Both the position numbers and the translations under genes were made by a program. A stretch of 64,000 nt of DNA from Zopfochytrium polystomum (taxonomy: Eukaryota > Chytridiomycota > Chytridiomycetes > Chytridiales > Chytridiaceae). The notes beneath the pieces were generated by a model. The model was not told where the DNA came from. It was given only the letters and a program-made list of their open reading frames with translations, and did not search any database. Location of the stretch: assembly GCA_025765615.1 (NCBI GenBank), contig JAIVFJ010000059.1, positions 1 to 64,000 on the forward strand. Direction: 5' to 3'. Of the stretch, positions 8,820 through 19,984 are shown one piece after another (position 1 is the stretch's first letter; each line of letters starts with the position of its first letter).

Positions 8820-11800
8820 ATGAGGAAAGACCGCAAAACGCGACTCTTCCTGAGAAATGAGAAGAATGCAGTTTGGGTTCGCATCAAGGGATATCTCTCA
8901 GATCCTGGAGGTGCAACTCTACAGCACGAAGGAGTCAATCTCCTTCCAGAAATCGAGATTGATGTTAGCGAGTATGAAAAATACAGGCGGAACCAACCTA
9001 ACTGGGGCACCTCACAGTACTTCCTCCTTAATGGACTCACTGCGATTTTCAAGGGCAAGGACCCTCGTCTGCAAATAACTGTAGAAATGACTGCCCATGC
9101 TGATGTTATAGTTGCCCAGATTACCGATGACTCTGATACAGATTTTGAAAAGTACTTTTGGGCTGCAACTCGTTCTGGAATACGGACCTTGCTCCTGGGA
9201 CAACTGGGTGGCGGTTTCTTGAAGGGCTTACTCTCTGGTGATGTGCAACACGCTTCACTAGCTATGAATTTATCCAAATTCGTTCATGAGCACCAGTGGG
9301 CAGCTGAAATGGCATTTGTACATGTCCCATACATGAAGCCAGTGAGAATAGATTCAAGGTCATTGGAGACACTGGAGGCAGATTTGCGCATCAGAACTCA
9401 AGAAGTCAAGTCTTTGAAGGATGAATTGAGGTCATGGAACTCCAGGTGTGCAAAGTGGCACTTGAAAGACTCCTCTGTTCAAAAACTCCTTGATTTGTAC
9501 GGCTCTAAAGTCCTTCCGAAAGTCCGTGCAGAAGAGAAAGACGATGCTGTATTGCTTGCTGCAAAGGCTGTTTTATCTGGTCATTTGGATCTTGGTCGAT
9601 TCCAGTACAACTTTGTATGCACACAGTTTAAGATGTACACCATCAACAACTTGGTGGGAAAGGCTGCGGCATCACTGTTTTCAGCACCGGAATGGGCCAA
9701 GTGGATCTACATTTACTCCAAATTGAGAAATAGTTGTAGTCTCTTCGACTCGCTCAAGGGTGCTGGATTTGTGGGGCTTGACTGCAGTGATGAAACCAAC
9801 ACCCCAAGATTTCACCCATCTCAGTTTCAAGGAGATCTCATGATTCCATCAACAAGGGCAATTCGAGCACGTATTAAGTTGATGGGGATCTCTTCTGATA
9901 CAGCTCAAGTAGAGAGGGCTGGTCTTATTGTTGGCTCTGCACATAGGTTGATGCTTGAAGTTCCTGTAAATGTGTCCTTTGTGGCAGCCCTGGATGATAT
10001 GACAATTGGTGCACCAGCCCCAGTGTCCTTTAGTCTTTACCGAGGACAGTTTCTTCATGCTGCAGACGTTTCAAGCAACACCAATAAATGGAGGAAATTC
10101 AAGGAAACAAAGACATGTGAGATGGTAAGTTTGTTGTTTTGGAAAGCCTTTGACAAGAATGGTGCTAATTGTTTCCCAGTCGCTCCGAAGAGCACTTCGA
10201 GCTTCTTTGATAAGAATGAATTGCCTCAATAAGCCAGACGACGGATTTCTTGCATGTGGCTGGAGAGATATTCTTGAGTATACACTGGATTTGTCTAAGG
10301 AACTCCTGAGAGCTCACACAAGATTGCAGCTTGCATACAACCATGAGTTGCAAGCTTTTGAAAAGACAAAGCAGAACATTGAAAGATGTGTTTCTCGTCG
10401 ACGTCAACAGAATCAGCATGCAGAGCCAACACCAGGTCAAAGTAAGACACTTAATGTTCGCAGCCACCGCTTGAGCAAATTGGGCGGCCTCATGCAAAAA
10501 AAGTACCCAGCAGTGCTTGGCCTTTGCGTATACTACTGGCTTTGCAATCAATGCCGAAACCAGGAAGCTCGGCTTGGCCTGACTGGTCCAGAAGACCATC
10601 GTTATGCCCACATTCAATATGACTCAACAGATTTCCTTCCCCAAGGATTCAAATTGCTGTTGAGACAGCTTATTTCAGGCATGGCAAAATCTATGTGTGC
10701 AGTTGAGGCAGCCCTTGTGGATCAGGCTCATTATGTGACAGCCTTGACTGTGACAGACACACAGAATTCTCAGACTTCTGTCTACAAAACATATATGACT
10801 TCAAGCTCCAGCATTGATCAAACTCGAAAGCACTTTCTTGATGCCTCTCAATCTATGGCAGAACTTGGGATTCCAATAACTAGCTGGACAACAGATGGAG
10901 CAACCGCACAGGTTGCTCACTTTCCTTACAACAATTCAACCCCAAGCTCATTTCTTGCAGTCTCCCGACTTGCACATGCAGCATATGCCAAACATACAAA
11001 GCTTCATTCAGGGAAAGACAAAACTTCACGCATTCTTGCTGCTGCAGACCACATCATTGAGAAGGCGTCTGATTACATAAAGGCTCCTGAGGGTAGATGC
11101 CCTGAAGCCCATCTGTCACTTTCTGCATTCCTGGAGAAGGACTTGATACTAAAACACCCTTCGCTGAAGCGAAAGCGAGAATCAGACTGCCATGATATGC
11201 AAACGCAATCTTCTCAACGTCGCAAACTGCTTGATGCAAAAAAGCTGGAGGCTTTGAACAAGGCAGTGACTGAAGACATTGTGTCAGATTTAGGAGAGCT
11301 GGGGGGTCCTTCTACTCAAGCAGACTTAAGGGAAGTGGATGATGATATGGAAATGGAGCTGATACAGGAGCAGTCGAAAGGACACAACAATATCTCAAGC
11401 TTCCCAACCCACCAGCTGCATGTGGAGATTGAAGAGAACAACTTTGTTCGAAAATGCAGCTCTTTGGGGTGGCAACTGGATGGGCCTTCCTGCAATATTG
11501 ATGATGATCACCTGCAAAAAGTATGGAAGAAGGTCATGTTTTCTGCTCTTTACTACCAGATCTTAATTGATTGTGGCAGCTACTGTCTTACTTTCAAAAG
11601 ATTGAGCACCAGTGCTTGGTCTGGTGGCAACTCAAATCCCACTGCTGAAATTAGACCACTTCTCAGCGTCTGTGCAAGCATTCATCCAGGCTGCTCAAAC
11701 CTAACAACTGCTGATATTGAGCCAACACTCCTACTGCCTGCACAGAATCTTTTTGAAACAACAAGGAATCTCCATTCTGCCAAAACTCAGGAGGGTCTTG

Positions 11801-13437
11801 CAGAACAGGAGGTGAGAGAAGCACTCCATGGCTTCAAAACAGCCAAGAAAGATATATGGAAGAACGCCAAGAAAGTAGCAGCAGGCTTAATTCAGCAGCA
11901 CAAAAAGACTCTTCAGTCCGTTACATCAATCATATTGTCTGGCAAGGATTGTCTGAAAATGAATGACAGTGGCTCTGCAGAGATGAGGAAATGGATTCAA
12001 GTTAGTGAGCACGCTGCAGCAGTCGGCCAAAGAATGGAGTATGAAAAGCTTCGCAGAACCAGCTTTGCTTCTGTTGTGGAAGGGTTATGTCAAATGGAAG
12101 GACTTGAAGACATTTGTAACAAGCTTGCCAATGATTGCACACTGCGAGACCGTCTATGGCACCTCACAGACTATAAAATACTTAAACTGCAACTTCTGCA
12201 GTCAGGAAGTAGGGCAAACCTATCAAAGGAGCTTTTTCTGCTCAAAGACATGAAGAATGACTTTCTTGATGTGGAGGCGACGAGCCTTGAAGTGAAACAC
12301 TTTCCTGGACAGGACATTCGGAAAGCCCTTCACTTTCCACCAAAGAACCGGCATGATCCATCTGGAAAGCACTTGCTGACCTTTTTTGAGGACCCAGCTC
12401 ACCTAAAGTGCAAACGACTGGTCCGAAACTTTCTCAAGCTCAAAGAATTTGCAGATCTCAGCCCCAGTGAAGCGTGGAAACAAGTAACAGAATCAGATTC
12501 AGACTCAAAAATTCTTCCAAGAAAGTGGTGGGATCGTGATGCAATGGATGTTGAGCAAGGACGGCTGGCCTTTAGCAAACCAGTCATCAAACAGCTTACT
12601 GATCTCGGCTATCACAAGGAGGCAGAATTTGCAGGCATGATTGCTTGCTTTTATGATGCATTTGACACTCGAGGACTTCCTGAAAGCGAAAGAATGGCAG
12701 TATGTGATGAAGTCATGCAATACTTCCAAGCAAAGCTTGGAAGCGAATTATCATCCCCTCTAACTGCAACAAAGTCACATTTCTCTGGTCTGAACAGTGA
12801 AGTTGTGTGGGGCATCCTAATGAATGCAGCGGCTTTGAAAGCTCTTCTCAAGAATTTGCTGAGCCTACCTGAGAATATTCAGGATGCAGAAGATGCAAAG
12901 AAAAAGGATGAAGTTCCTTTCCCAGTCTTGAATACTCGCAGCCTTGGAACAAACCCAGTTGAACAAACCTTCAATCATGTGCGGGAAAAGGATAGGTCTG
13001 GCGGATGTGGAAGGAATGATAAATCAAATGCAGAAGAACTCAAGTCATCAGTCAATGCTATTCTGGTTGCAGAAAAGTATGTCAACATACCCAATGAAAA
13101 GCGTGGATTTTCTATTGGAAGAGTATCATCAGGAAAAACCTATATTGATAAGACTGCAGAGGAAGATTTGAGGTCATGGAACAATCCTGCCTGCCGAAAA
13201 GATTTAAGCCATCGGCAGGAGAAAAAACAAACAAAATCTATTCGCACAGACCCATGCGAAATGCCAATCCCAACTCCTCGAAGCTTCAGCAAGATGAAAG
13301 CTAAAGCTGCAGATTTCTCTCTCTTTCCAGATGATAAGGAGAACACCCTGCCATCTTCAAGCAGCCTGGTCCACTTTGATGCCTCACCGCCTTCACAGCG
13401 AACTAGGAGTCCCTTTTCAGTTGTGACAAATCCATGA
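8820..13437 (+). CDS. Large protein of possible P-element transposase ancestry
   Basis: Two exons (8820-10124 and 10180-13437) join in frame across a canonical 55-nt intron (GTAAGT to TTTCCCAG, branch-like GCTAAT), giving about 1,520 residues with no stop. Landmarks resemble the P-element/THAP9 RNase-H-like fold in order: HIQYDSTDF (near 10610), SWTTDGATA (near 10885), an insertion region with EDPAHLKCKRLVRNF (near 12390), and NPVEQTFNHVREKDRSGG (near 12955), comparable to the terminal Glu-containing motif. A basic stretch LKRKRES follows the first half. The assignment is from motif pattern only. Terminal repeats and a THAP finger were not found, and the N-terminal 430 residues match nothing I know. 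Codon use is more A/T-rich than in the host genes at 33-50 kb. It may be a live element, a domesticated transposase or an unrelated gene; upstream exons cannot be excluded. Confidence 0.55.
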
Positions 13438-14599
13438 AACCGTTAAACATTTTATATGTTCTATCTTTATCCAACTATCGTTTGGTTCTGGGATGTGTGC
13501 TCGGCAAAAGCCCGTGAAGATCGTGTCTTTCACAAAATTTTTTTTTGTCCTTTTCCTTTTCTTTCTCATTTTATTGAGAAATAAAAGTAGCCAATCATCA
13601 CCTGGCGTTGGGCAGTCTTTGAAACTTCCAAGGCCTGGTTTGGGGCCAGGCTTTGGCATTTTTCCATTGGCCGCCTGCTGGGCCTTGATCGCCTCGTGCC
13701 GGCTCTTGATTCGGTCGCGGTTCGCTTGGATCGCTTTGGCGGCCCCACTCCTCCCTTCGGCCTTGACGGCGTCCTTCCGACCCGTGACTGCCTTCTTTGC
13801 GGATTGCAGCCGCATTTCCGCGGACGCCGCTGCTTCTCCCGCCGCTTTTTTCTTTTTCTGGTTCCGCGTTTCCATCCTATCAATCCTTGTGGAAAGTTTC
13901 TTGAGAGCGGCCTCCGTCTTTCGCGCTTCCTCTTCCCTCTTTGCGGCCAGCCTCCGGGAATTAGGAGCCGGACCGCTTTTACTCGCCGCCGCTGTTTGCG
14001 CCTCGAGCTCTGCCTTCATGGCCGCGAACTTGTCGTCGCGCGCCTGTACCGCCGCTTTCCTCTTGTTGCGCCAAATCTTTGCGCGCTCCGCTTTGTGTAG
14101 GTTCCGTTGGTCGTGATCGAGCTCGGTCTTGGCGGCATTTTTCATCAGCGCCTGGACGCGGTGACGGTCCAGCTCGTCCTGCATGTTGTAGCTCTTGATG
14201 TCGAGAAGGCGCTCAGTCGACGTCGGCTGATCCCGTCGAACCGCCGTAGTCGACAGTTTTTATTTCCCAACGTGCGCCGTATTGGCGCCATTAAACGCAA
14301 AGAGCGTTGGGGGCTTCTCCCGGCCGCTCTTTTGCTCGGTGAGCCCCGCAGCGTAGGTTGCGGCTTGGTACATTCCGCTTTTGCCGACGTCGTAACGGTC
14401 GTCGTGTGACGTGCCCTTGTTCTCGACGATGGCGGTGGCTTGGCCTTTGCTGTCTTTTATGGTACCGTCAACGGCCCCGTGGCGGTTATTCATCTCGGGA
14501 ATGAGCGCCCGACCGGCAGCCAGAGCCATGCTTGAAGAGACAATCCGTGCAGCGTCCTCTGAGCGGAGAAACTCGTCATCTGTGATTTCGTGGCCGCAG
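13417..14599 (-). pseudogene. Nuclease-like (PD-(D/E)XK motif) plus lysine-rich coil, one in-frame stop
   Basis: One minus-strand frame runs from the GA repeat at about 14599 to TGA at 13417, broken only by TAA at about 14260. The upper part has an acidic helix (ITDDEFLRSEDAA), then AVDGTIKD and, about 10 residues on, AIVENKGTS. This D-x(n)-E-x-K pattern is typical of the PD-(D/E)XK nuclease superfamily. After the stop the same frame continues with KLSTTAVRRDQ and a long K/R/A-rich coiled coil (AERAKIWRNKRKAAV, METRNQKKKKAAGE), ending in a basic tail. Its end overlaps the 3' end of the convergent gene by about 20 bp. The single stop (an A-rich context) suggests a recent nonsense mutation, a short intron, or read-through. 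The nuclease assignment is inference from the motif. Confidence 0.4.
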
Positions 14600-14712
14600 A
14601 GAGAGAGAGAGAGACAGTGAGAGAGCGTGAGAAAAAGAGGGAGAGAGAATGTGTGAGAGAGAGACAGAGTGCGAAACTGAGAAAGAGAGAGAAAGAGTGG
14701 GACGGGCGGTCG
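14596..14712. repeat. Imperfect GA-rich microsatellite
   Basis: Runs of GAGAGA broken by GACAG, GTGAG and AAAGAG cover about 115 bp. It may mark the 5' limit of the nuclease-like frame on the minus strand, where it reads as a pyrimidine tract. Confidence 0.8.
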
Positions 14713-14933
14713 AGAGACAGAGACGGAGCTTTATAGTCGATATAGTTGAGTGCTCCGTCTGGAGGCCCGGCGGTGCGAAGTCAGGCAATGTAGCTATGTG
14801 TTGTATTTTTTCTTTTGCCTCGAGCAAAACTCAGTTTTTTATCAATTATTATTTGGGATCCTCATCAATTTTCACCCCCAATTTTCCTTGGTCTCCGCCT
14901 GGAAGACACACGCGGTCCAACGCCTTGAACGGT

Positions 14934-15503
14934 CTATGCGTGTTCTTCATCGTCGTCATCGGGCTCTCTCCCCATCAGCTTGGGACTCGGCTCGACGCCC
15001 AGTGACAGTTGCAGCAACACTGCGGCCTCATCGGTGTCATCTTGCCTCGTCGTGTCAAACAGTCTGCTGGGCTGAAACAAAGGGGTCCCGTGGGCGGGGG
15101 TCCTGGCGGAAGAAGCAGTCGAAAGCGGGGCGGGAAGGTTGTCGGCCGTGACGCCTCCCTGCGACCAGATCTGCAAGAACCGGTCGCCGTGGACGACGCT
15201 GTAGGATAAAGGAGGCGGCATCGGCAACCCAGAGACGGCGGCGGCTTCCTCGTTGTAGCGGACGACCGCGGGCACGCTGGCGTCGACGAGGTGGTGCTCG
15301 TCGTCGTGAAAGAGGATGTGCCGGACGCGGGGGCGCTTGCCCCTCTTGCGGCTGCCTTCGGTGAAGGTGCGCAGAAAGCGGTTCCCGGCTTCCGATGGCT
15401 CGCCGGTCACCGGATCGTACAGCACGCCGCGGAGGAAGATGCTGCTTGAAAAGTAGTGATGGCAAACCGCCGCGACAACTTCGCTGGGTGGCTGTGGCTT
15501 CAT
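14934..15503 (-). CDS. Hypothetical protein, 189 residues, possible upstream exon of 13417-14599
   Basis: An ATG at 15503 opens a 189-residue frame ending in an acidic DDDDEEHA tail. It includes YFSSSIFLRGVLYDPVTGEP, RVRHILFHDDEHHLVDAS and SYSVVHGDRFLQIWSQGG, an ordinary globular composition. I do not recognise a family. It lies on the same strand as the nuclease-like frame, separated by 330 bp that include a GA tract. The two could be exons of one gene, but I could not find a junction that I trust. Confidence 0.4.
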   Translation of the reverse strand: MKPQPPSEVVAAVCHHYFSSSIFLRGVLYDPVTGEPSEAGNRFLRTFTEGSRKRGKRPRVRHILFHDDEHHLVDASVPAVVRYNEEAAAVSGLPMPPPLSYSVVHGDRFLQIWSQGGVTADNLPAPLSTASSARTPAHGTPLFQPSRLFDTTRQDDTDEAAVLLQLSLGVEPSPKLMGREPDDDDEEHA

Positions 15504-15639
15504 TGTGCGGCAGATCGTGTGGTGGACTCAACTTTTGTGGGACTTGGGGCTGACAAGTCAAAACTTGTGTGTTGTTGGGGGATCCGGTTGGATGTTTGGT
15601 TCCACCCCGTGCTCACATTCCACCAGAAGCCTTGACAGA

Positions 15640-15770
15640 CAGGCCGGACAGAGAGACAGAGAGACAGAGAGACAGACAGAAAGAATGAGACAGAGACAGA
15701 GACAGAGCGAGACAGCGAGGCAGACAGCGAGACAAGGACATCACCCACAGTGACAGACAGACAGACAGAA
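15640..15770. repeat. GACA/GAGACA microsatellite block
   Basis: Tandem GACA, GAGACA and GACAGAGA units fill about 130 bp, directly left of the first copy of the compound repeat at 15769. Confidence 0.85.
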
Positions 15771-16125
15771 GAGTGTGGCAGTCCACAATGAATGCAGTGG
15801 CAGGCCATGTAGAGGGGATAGGGGAAAATTGTTTTCGAGTGGGGGCAGGAAACTCCCGAGCCCCTGCGGGGGGGCTGATGGCCCTCAACCCCCACTCAAA
15901 AGAGAGAGTCGCAGACAATTTGAAAACTTGTCCACCAACAGCCCAATAGCCAGAGTCAGAGACATAGTGGATGACAGACAACCCGTTGACTGCCTGTTGA
16001 CTGCCACTCCCAGACTCAGAGACAGGGAGGTAGACAGACAACCTGTTGACTTCCACTCAGATAGACAGACAGCCTGTTGACTGTCTTTTTGAATTTCGCC
16101 ACTGCATTTCAATTGGGTGCCAAAG
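15769..16125 (+). repeat. Compound interspersed repeat, copy A
   Basis: The unit begins GAAGAGTGTGGCAGTCC, contains a G/C palindrome (AGCCCCTGCGGGGGGGCT at about 15858) and CTCAACCCCC, then AACAGCCCAATAGCCAGAGTC, GACAGACAACC repeats and a tail CATTTCAATTGGGTGCCAAAG. Order and spacing are shared with 16907 and 17603. No coding capacity. Confidence 0.75.
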
Positions 16126-16462
16126 AAAAAAAAAGGAAACCCCCCCCCACCTTGCCACTCCACTATTACAATTAGAAAACTGGTTTTCGGAGTGAGAGGA
16201 GAGAGACAGAGAGAGAGGAGTGAGAGAGAGATGGACACAGACAGACAGACAGACAGCCAAAGACACAGACAGGACGACAGCGCGACCTTTCGAGTGCGCG
16301 TGCGGTAGCAGGAGAGGTAGTAAAGCGCGAGCTGCAGGTCGTAAAAGGTTGACTGTGAGTGCATGACGATGTGGAAGAGAAAGCTCTGCGGTGGTGTGGT
16401 TGCGGGTCGAGAGGGAGGTGGGGAGCCAGGGAGTGTGCGCAGCCCTTTGACGGCCAGTTGGA

Positions 16463-16466
16463 GAGA

Positions 16467-16523
<57 letters not shown>
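16463..16523. repeat. (GA)n microsatellite
   Basis: Nearly perfect GA dinucleotide run of about 55 bp, between copies A and B of the compound repeat. Similar but impure GA arrays continue at 16585-16685. Confidence 0.9.
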
Positions 16524-16906
16524 CGAGAGACTCGATAATGAGACACAGCATTGACTACTTCCTTTTGGAATTTTCAGAAGGCGACAGGGAGAGAGAGAGA
16601 GGAAAGAGAGAGAGGGAGAGAGCGAGAGGAAAGAGAGAGGGGGGAGAGGAGAAAGAGAGACAGAGAGAGATAGACAGAAAAAAATGAGAGACAGAGCATT
16701 GACTTCCTTCCTTTTCGGATTTTTTCTGCCGAGTTTTGATTGGGCACCAAAGACAAAAAATTAGCCCCCTCACTAATTGCAATTAGGAAAACAGTTTTCC
16801 AGCAAAGCCTTGTTTTCTTTAGTAGATTGATGATTGACAAGGGGATGCCTGTTGACTTATAAGCAATCCTTCCCAAAAAAAAAGAGTAGAAAAAAAGAAG
16901 ATACTG

Positions 16907-17250
16907 AAGAGTGTGGCAGTCCAAAATGAATGCAGTGGCAGGCCAGTAGAGGGGATAGGGGAAACTTGTTTTCGAGTCAGGGAGCAGGACCCCCTAGGCC
17001 CCTGCGGGGGGCTGATGCCCCTCAACCCCCCCACTCAAAAGAGAGAGGTTGTGGACGATTTGATAACTTGTGCACCAACAGCCCAATAGCCAGAGTCAGA
17101 CGCATAGAGGATGACAGACAACCCATTGACTGCCACTCAGAGACAGGGAGGGAGGGAGACAGAAAACCCATTGACTTCCACTCAGTTAGACAGCTCCCGC
17201 CCCTGAGCCCTGGGGGGGGGCTGCTGCCCCCCTCCACCCCCCCTTGATTG
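16907..17250 (+). repeat. Compound interspersed repeat, copy B
   Basis: It starts with the same GAAGAGTGTGGCAGTCC motif as copy A and keeps AACAGCCCAATAGCCAGAGTC. Two G/C palindromes are present (about 16998 and 17195). A partial tail-like unit (GGGCACCAAAGACAAA) sits just before it at 16742, as if units are nested. Confidence 0.72.
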
Positions 17251-17602
17251 ATCAAGAGATATAGAAAGAGAGCGGAGAAATAGAGAGGGCCTCTGTGTTT
17301 GTGTGTGTGGGGTTTGGGGAGGGGGTGTGGGCATGTGTGACTGTACAGAGTCTCGTCCTTTCGTTGGGTTGTCAGCAGCCTTGGATGCAATGGTCTGAGT
17401 CACCAGCCAAGGACTGCAGAGAGAGAGAGAGTGTGTGTGTGTGTGTCAATCCCCACCCCCCTTGCAGTGAGATAGTCATAAAGGACTGAAAGACCAACAG
17501 AGCAATAGACAGACAGAGAGATAGACAGATAGAGAGCAGACAGTGAATCCGACAGCCAAGAGCTGAAAGAAGATAAAAGGAGAGTCAGAGAAACAGAGGG
17601 GA

Positions 17603-17940
17603 GAGAGTGAGAGAGGAAAACTTTTGTTGAGTCAGGGGGCTCCTGCCCCCTGAGCCCCCTGGTGGGGCGTGCTGCCCCCCCTCAACCCCCCCGCTTGAAA
17701 AAGACAGAGAGAGTGAGAGATTGCAGACAATGTTATTCCTTTTCCATCTACAGCCAACATTCAGAGTCAGAAACAGAGAGTGAGACAGACAACCTGTTGA
17801 TTGCCTGTTGACCGCAACTCCCAGACTCAGAGACAGGGAGGTGGACAGACAACCTGTTGACTTCCACTCAGATAGACAGACAGCTGGTTGACTTCCTTTT
17901 GGAATTTTGCTACTGCATTTCAACTGGCTGCCAAAGAAAA
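17603..17940 (+). repeat. Compound interspersed repeat, copy C
   Basis: This diverged copy has the palindrome GGGGGCTCCTGCCCCCTGAG (about 17636), CTCAACCCCCC, GACAGACAACCTGTTGA and the same tail CATTTCAACTGGCTGCCAAAG. It is shorter at the left end than A and B. Confidence 0.7.
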
Positions 17941-18422
17941 AATATAGTGTACATAGAGAGGAAGAGATGGAAATGAATACCAAAGGACGTCTGCTGACTA
18001 CTGCTTTGCAGCAACAGAGGCTGAAAGGCTGTCCTTGGGCAAGCAAGTCCACCATTCGAAAATGTACGTAGAACGAAGGGAAAGAGATGGAGAACCCGCT
18101 GCTGCTGCTCCTTGCAATGACGATGGCCAAAGGTCTGCAGAGCACAACTACACACCCGCCTGCACCCGCCAGGAAACAGAGAGGAGGAAGAGAGAGAGAG
18201 AGAGCGCGAGACAGAGACAGAGACAGAGAGACAGATACAATGATAGGGAAGAGACAGATAGAGGGCAATCAAGTTGTCATTGCTCCTACCTCTTCCAGGG
18301 TAGAGACCAACAACTCTGTTCTACTCCAGGAAAAGAATTGAGTGCCCCAAGTGCATATCTGGAGACTTATGTCAGTCTCGACAACTGTGTTGCAACAGTA
18401 GCCCAGGTTTCAGCCTCTTGCT

Positions 18423-19332
18423 ATGTTCAGTGTTGCACAGAAGTATGAGCCTGAAGACTTGGAGTCCTTCCTTAGCGCCAGGGTTCCTCTGTTTGTGGAG
18501 CCCAAGTGGAAGCCTTCACTGAACATCTCCACCTCGAATGTGAACGGAATTAATTCCTGGCTCAAAGTTGCCGGTAAGGCTGGTTTGCCTTATGCCCAGG
18601 ACCCAGATCTTGGTTGGTGCCTTGAGAACTATTTGAATTCTCAGTCTTCAGCCATTGTCTCCAGGAGACTCCCCTTGACCGAAAGAGCCAGAAGCTTATA
18701 GATCACCTCAGTAAAATGAAGGATTGGAGATGTATCCTCTGCGACCCCTGTGCTGGACGGAACAGAGTAGCTATCTTTTATCGCTCTGACCTTAAGGTTC
18801 AGAATATGAAATAGCAGGGGATACCCAGCACTACACAGAAGGTCGTGTTGCAGCCCTCCTTGTGGGAGAATATGCAGTGATGACCTGGTACGCACCAAGT
18901 GCTTTTGGTGACGATTCTGGTCTCCATCAGTCCTACAAGATGAAAGTATTACTATCTGACCAAGTGGTTAGGATTCTCCACCAAGCACGTTGGTACCAAC
19001 TTGAAGAAGATCTTCACCGCCTTGCAGTACGCAACTACTGTGAATTGGTGAAGACTGATGACACTGAAGAATATCAGAAACGATTGAAATGGTCACGCCT
19101 TCCAAAGAGCCACAAGTTCTGTGCGCCTACTGCTAGGGTGGCCACACAGATGATAATGGAGAGAGATCAGCGCTTGCTTCGTCCTTTCACCCTACCAGAT
19201 TCCAACCCCACCACGCAAGCTAGTGCACTGTCTGTACAACCTGCCCCAAGTCAGCCTGTTGCTGGCCTGTCCACACCACAAACTCAACCTGTGCCCCTGA
19301 GAAGGAGCACACAGTTGAAACATTTTACGTAA
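18423..19332 (+). pseudogene. Endonuclease/exonuclease/phosphatase-fold relic (AP-endonuclease type)
   Basis: Three frames carry successive parts of one EEP domain. LNISTSNVNGINSWLK (near 18512) is the first strand. CLQETPLD follows near 18654 in another frame, with the catalytic Glu context, then GRNRVAIFYRSDL near 18757. GRVAALLVGEYAVMTWYAPSAF follows near 18844 in a third frame. EEP domains of this shape occur at the N terminus of LINE ORF2 and in APE1/APE2 repair enzymes. No reverse transcriptase follows. Instead a 110-residue tail ends in RRSTQLKHFT at TAA 19330, which resembles a PCNA-binding box and would favour an APE2-like origin. At least one frameshift (about 18650) and a TAG near 18812 make it non-functional as read, unless introns remove them. 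Confidence 0.5.
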
Positions 19333-19382
19333 GAAGTGCTCCCTTTGTCACACCTGTGGGTGTGAGATTAAAAAAGAGGTAC

Positions 19383-19788
19383 TGTGAGACTACACCGAGG
19401 TCTCACTGATAAAATCTAGGGATTTTATTCCCAGAAACAAGTGTACCTGTCATAAAACTGCCAGGATTGGGACTCCTATTATTATTCCCAGTTCTTTAGT
19501 TTCCAAGGCGTTATCAAAGTGTGTTTGCAGCTAACCTGTCTTTATTATTGGGACTGCTTTTACTACTTTTTGTCTTAACAGTTTCTGTTGTGCCAGGGTT
19601 TTCTCAACATATTTTCTTTTCAGTGACTAACAGAGACTGCCTAGGGATGGGGTGCCTGACAGGCCATATCCCAAGCCCTCCTAAATTATTATTTATTTTT
19701 GGCTTTGTCGTGGATGCTCCAAGTCAGGGGTTGACTTGTCAATTTTCTCTCGCTCTGTTTTGGGCCATTTTCTCGTTTTCCTTTTTTC
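19383..19788 (+). repeat. Dispersed repeat family X, copy 1 (inverted partner 56971-57425)
   Basis: The sequence from TGTGAGACTACAC to GGGCCATTTTCTCGTTTTCC is about 85-90 percent similar to the reverse complement of 56971-57425. Conserved blocks include GGGATTTTATTC, TTTCCAAGGCGTTATCAAAGTG and GTTGACTTGTCAATTTTCTCTC. Both copies start at exactly TGTGAGAC and lose similarity after CCTTTTTT. No open frame or flanking duplication was found; it could be a solo LTR or SINE-like element. Confidence 0.78.
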
Positions 19789-19984
19789 ATGGAGCGTTAA
19801 AGCTTGTTTTGAGCATGAGCCCTTTTCTTGTTCAGAGCAAAGTGCCCTTTGTTGCCAAAGTAGATGGAGAGCCGATGCTCTCAGACAGATTGGTCTTGTT
19901 TAGAGTGCAGAACACACCCTTTTCTTGAAAGAGCAAAGCGCCCTATACGAACGAGGTATCGACCTGAGGTAGATGCTTTGCAGG

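Noticed and set aside
15769..17940. CRISPR-like or satellite array
   Set aside because: Units are long, irregularly spaced and contain microsatellites; there are no regular spacers and the genome is eukaryotic.
19383..19788. 3' LTR of the adjacent gypsy relic
   Set aside because: It is in the opposite orientation to the expected LTR, has no partner upstream of gag (above 23.1 kb), and its other copy at 57 kb has no gypsy sequence nearby.
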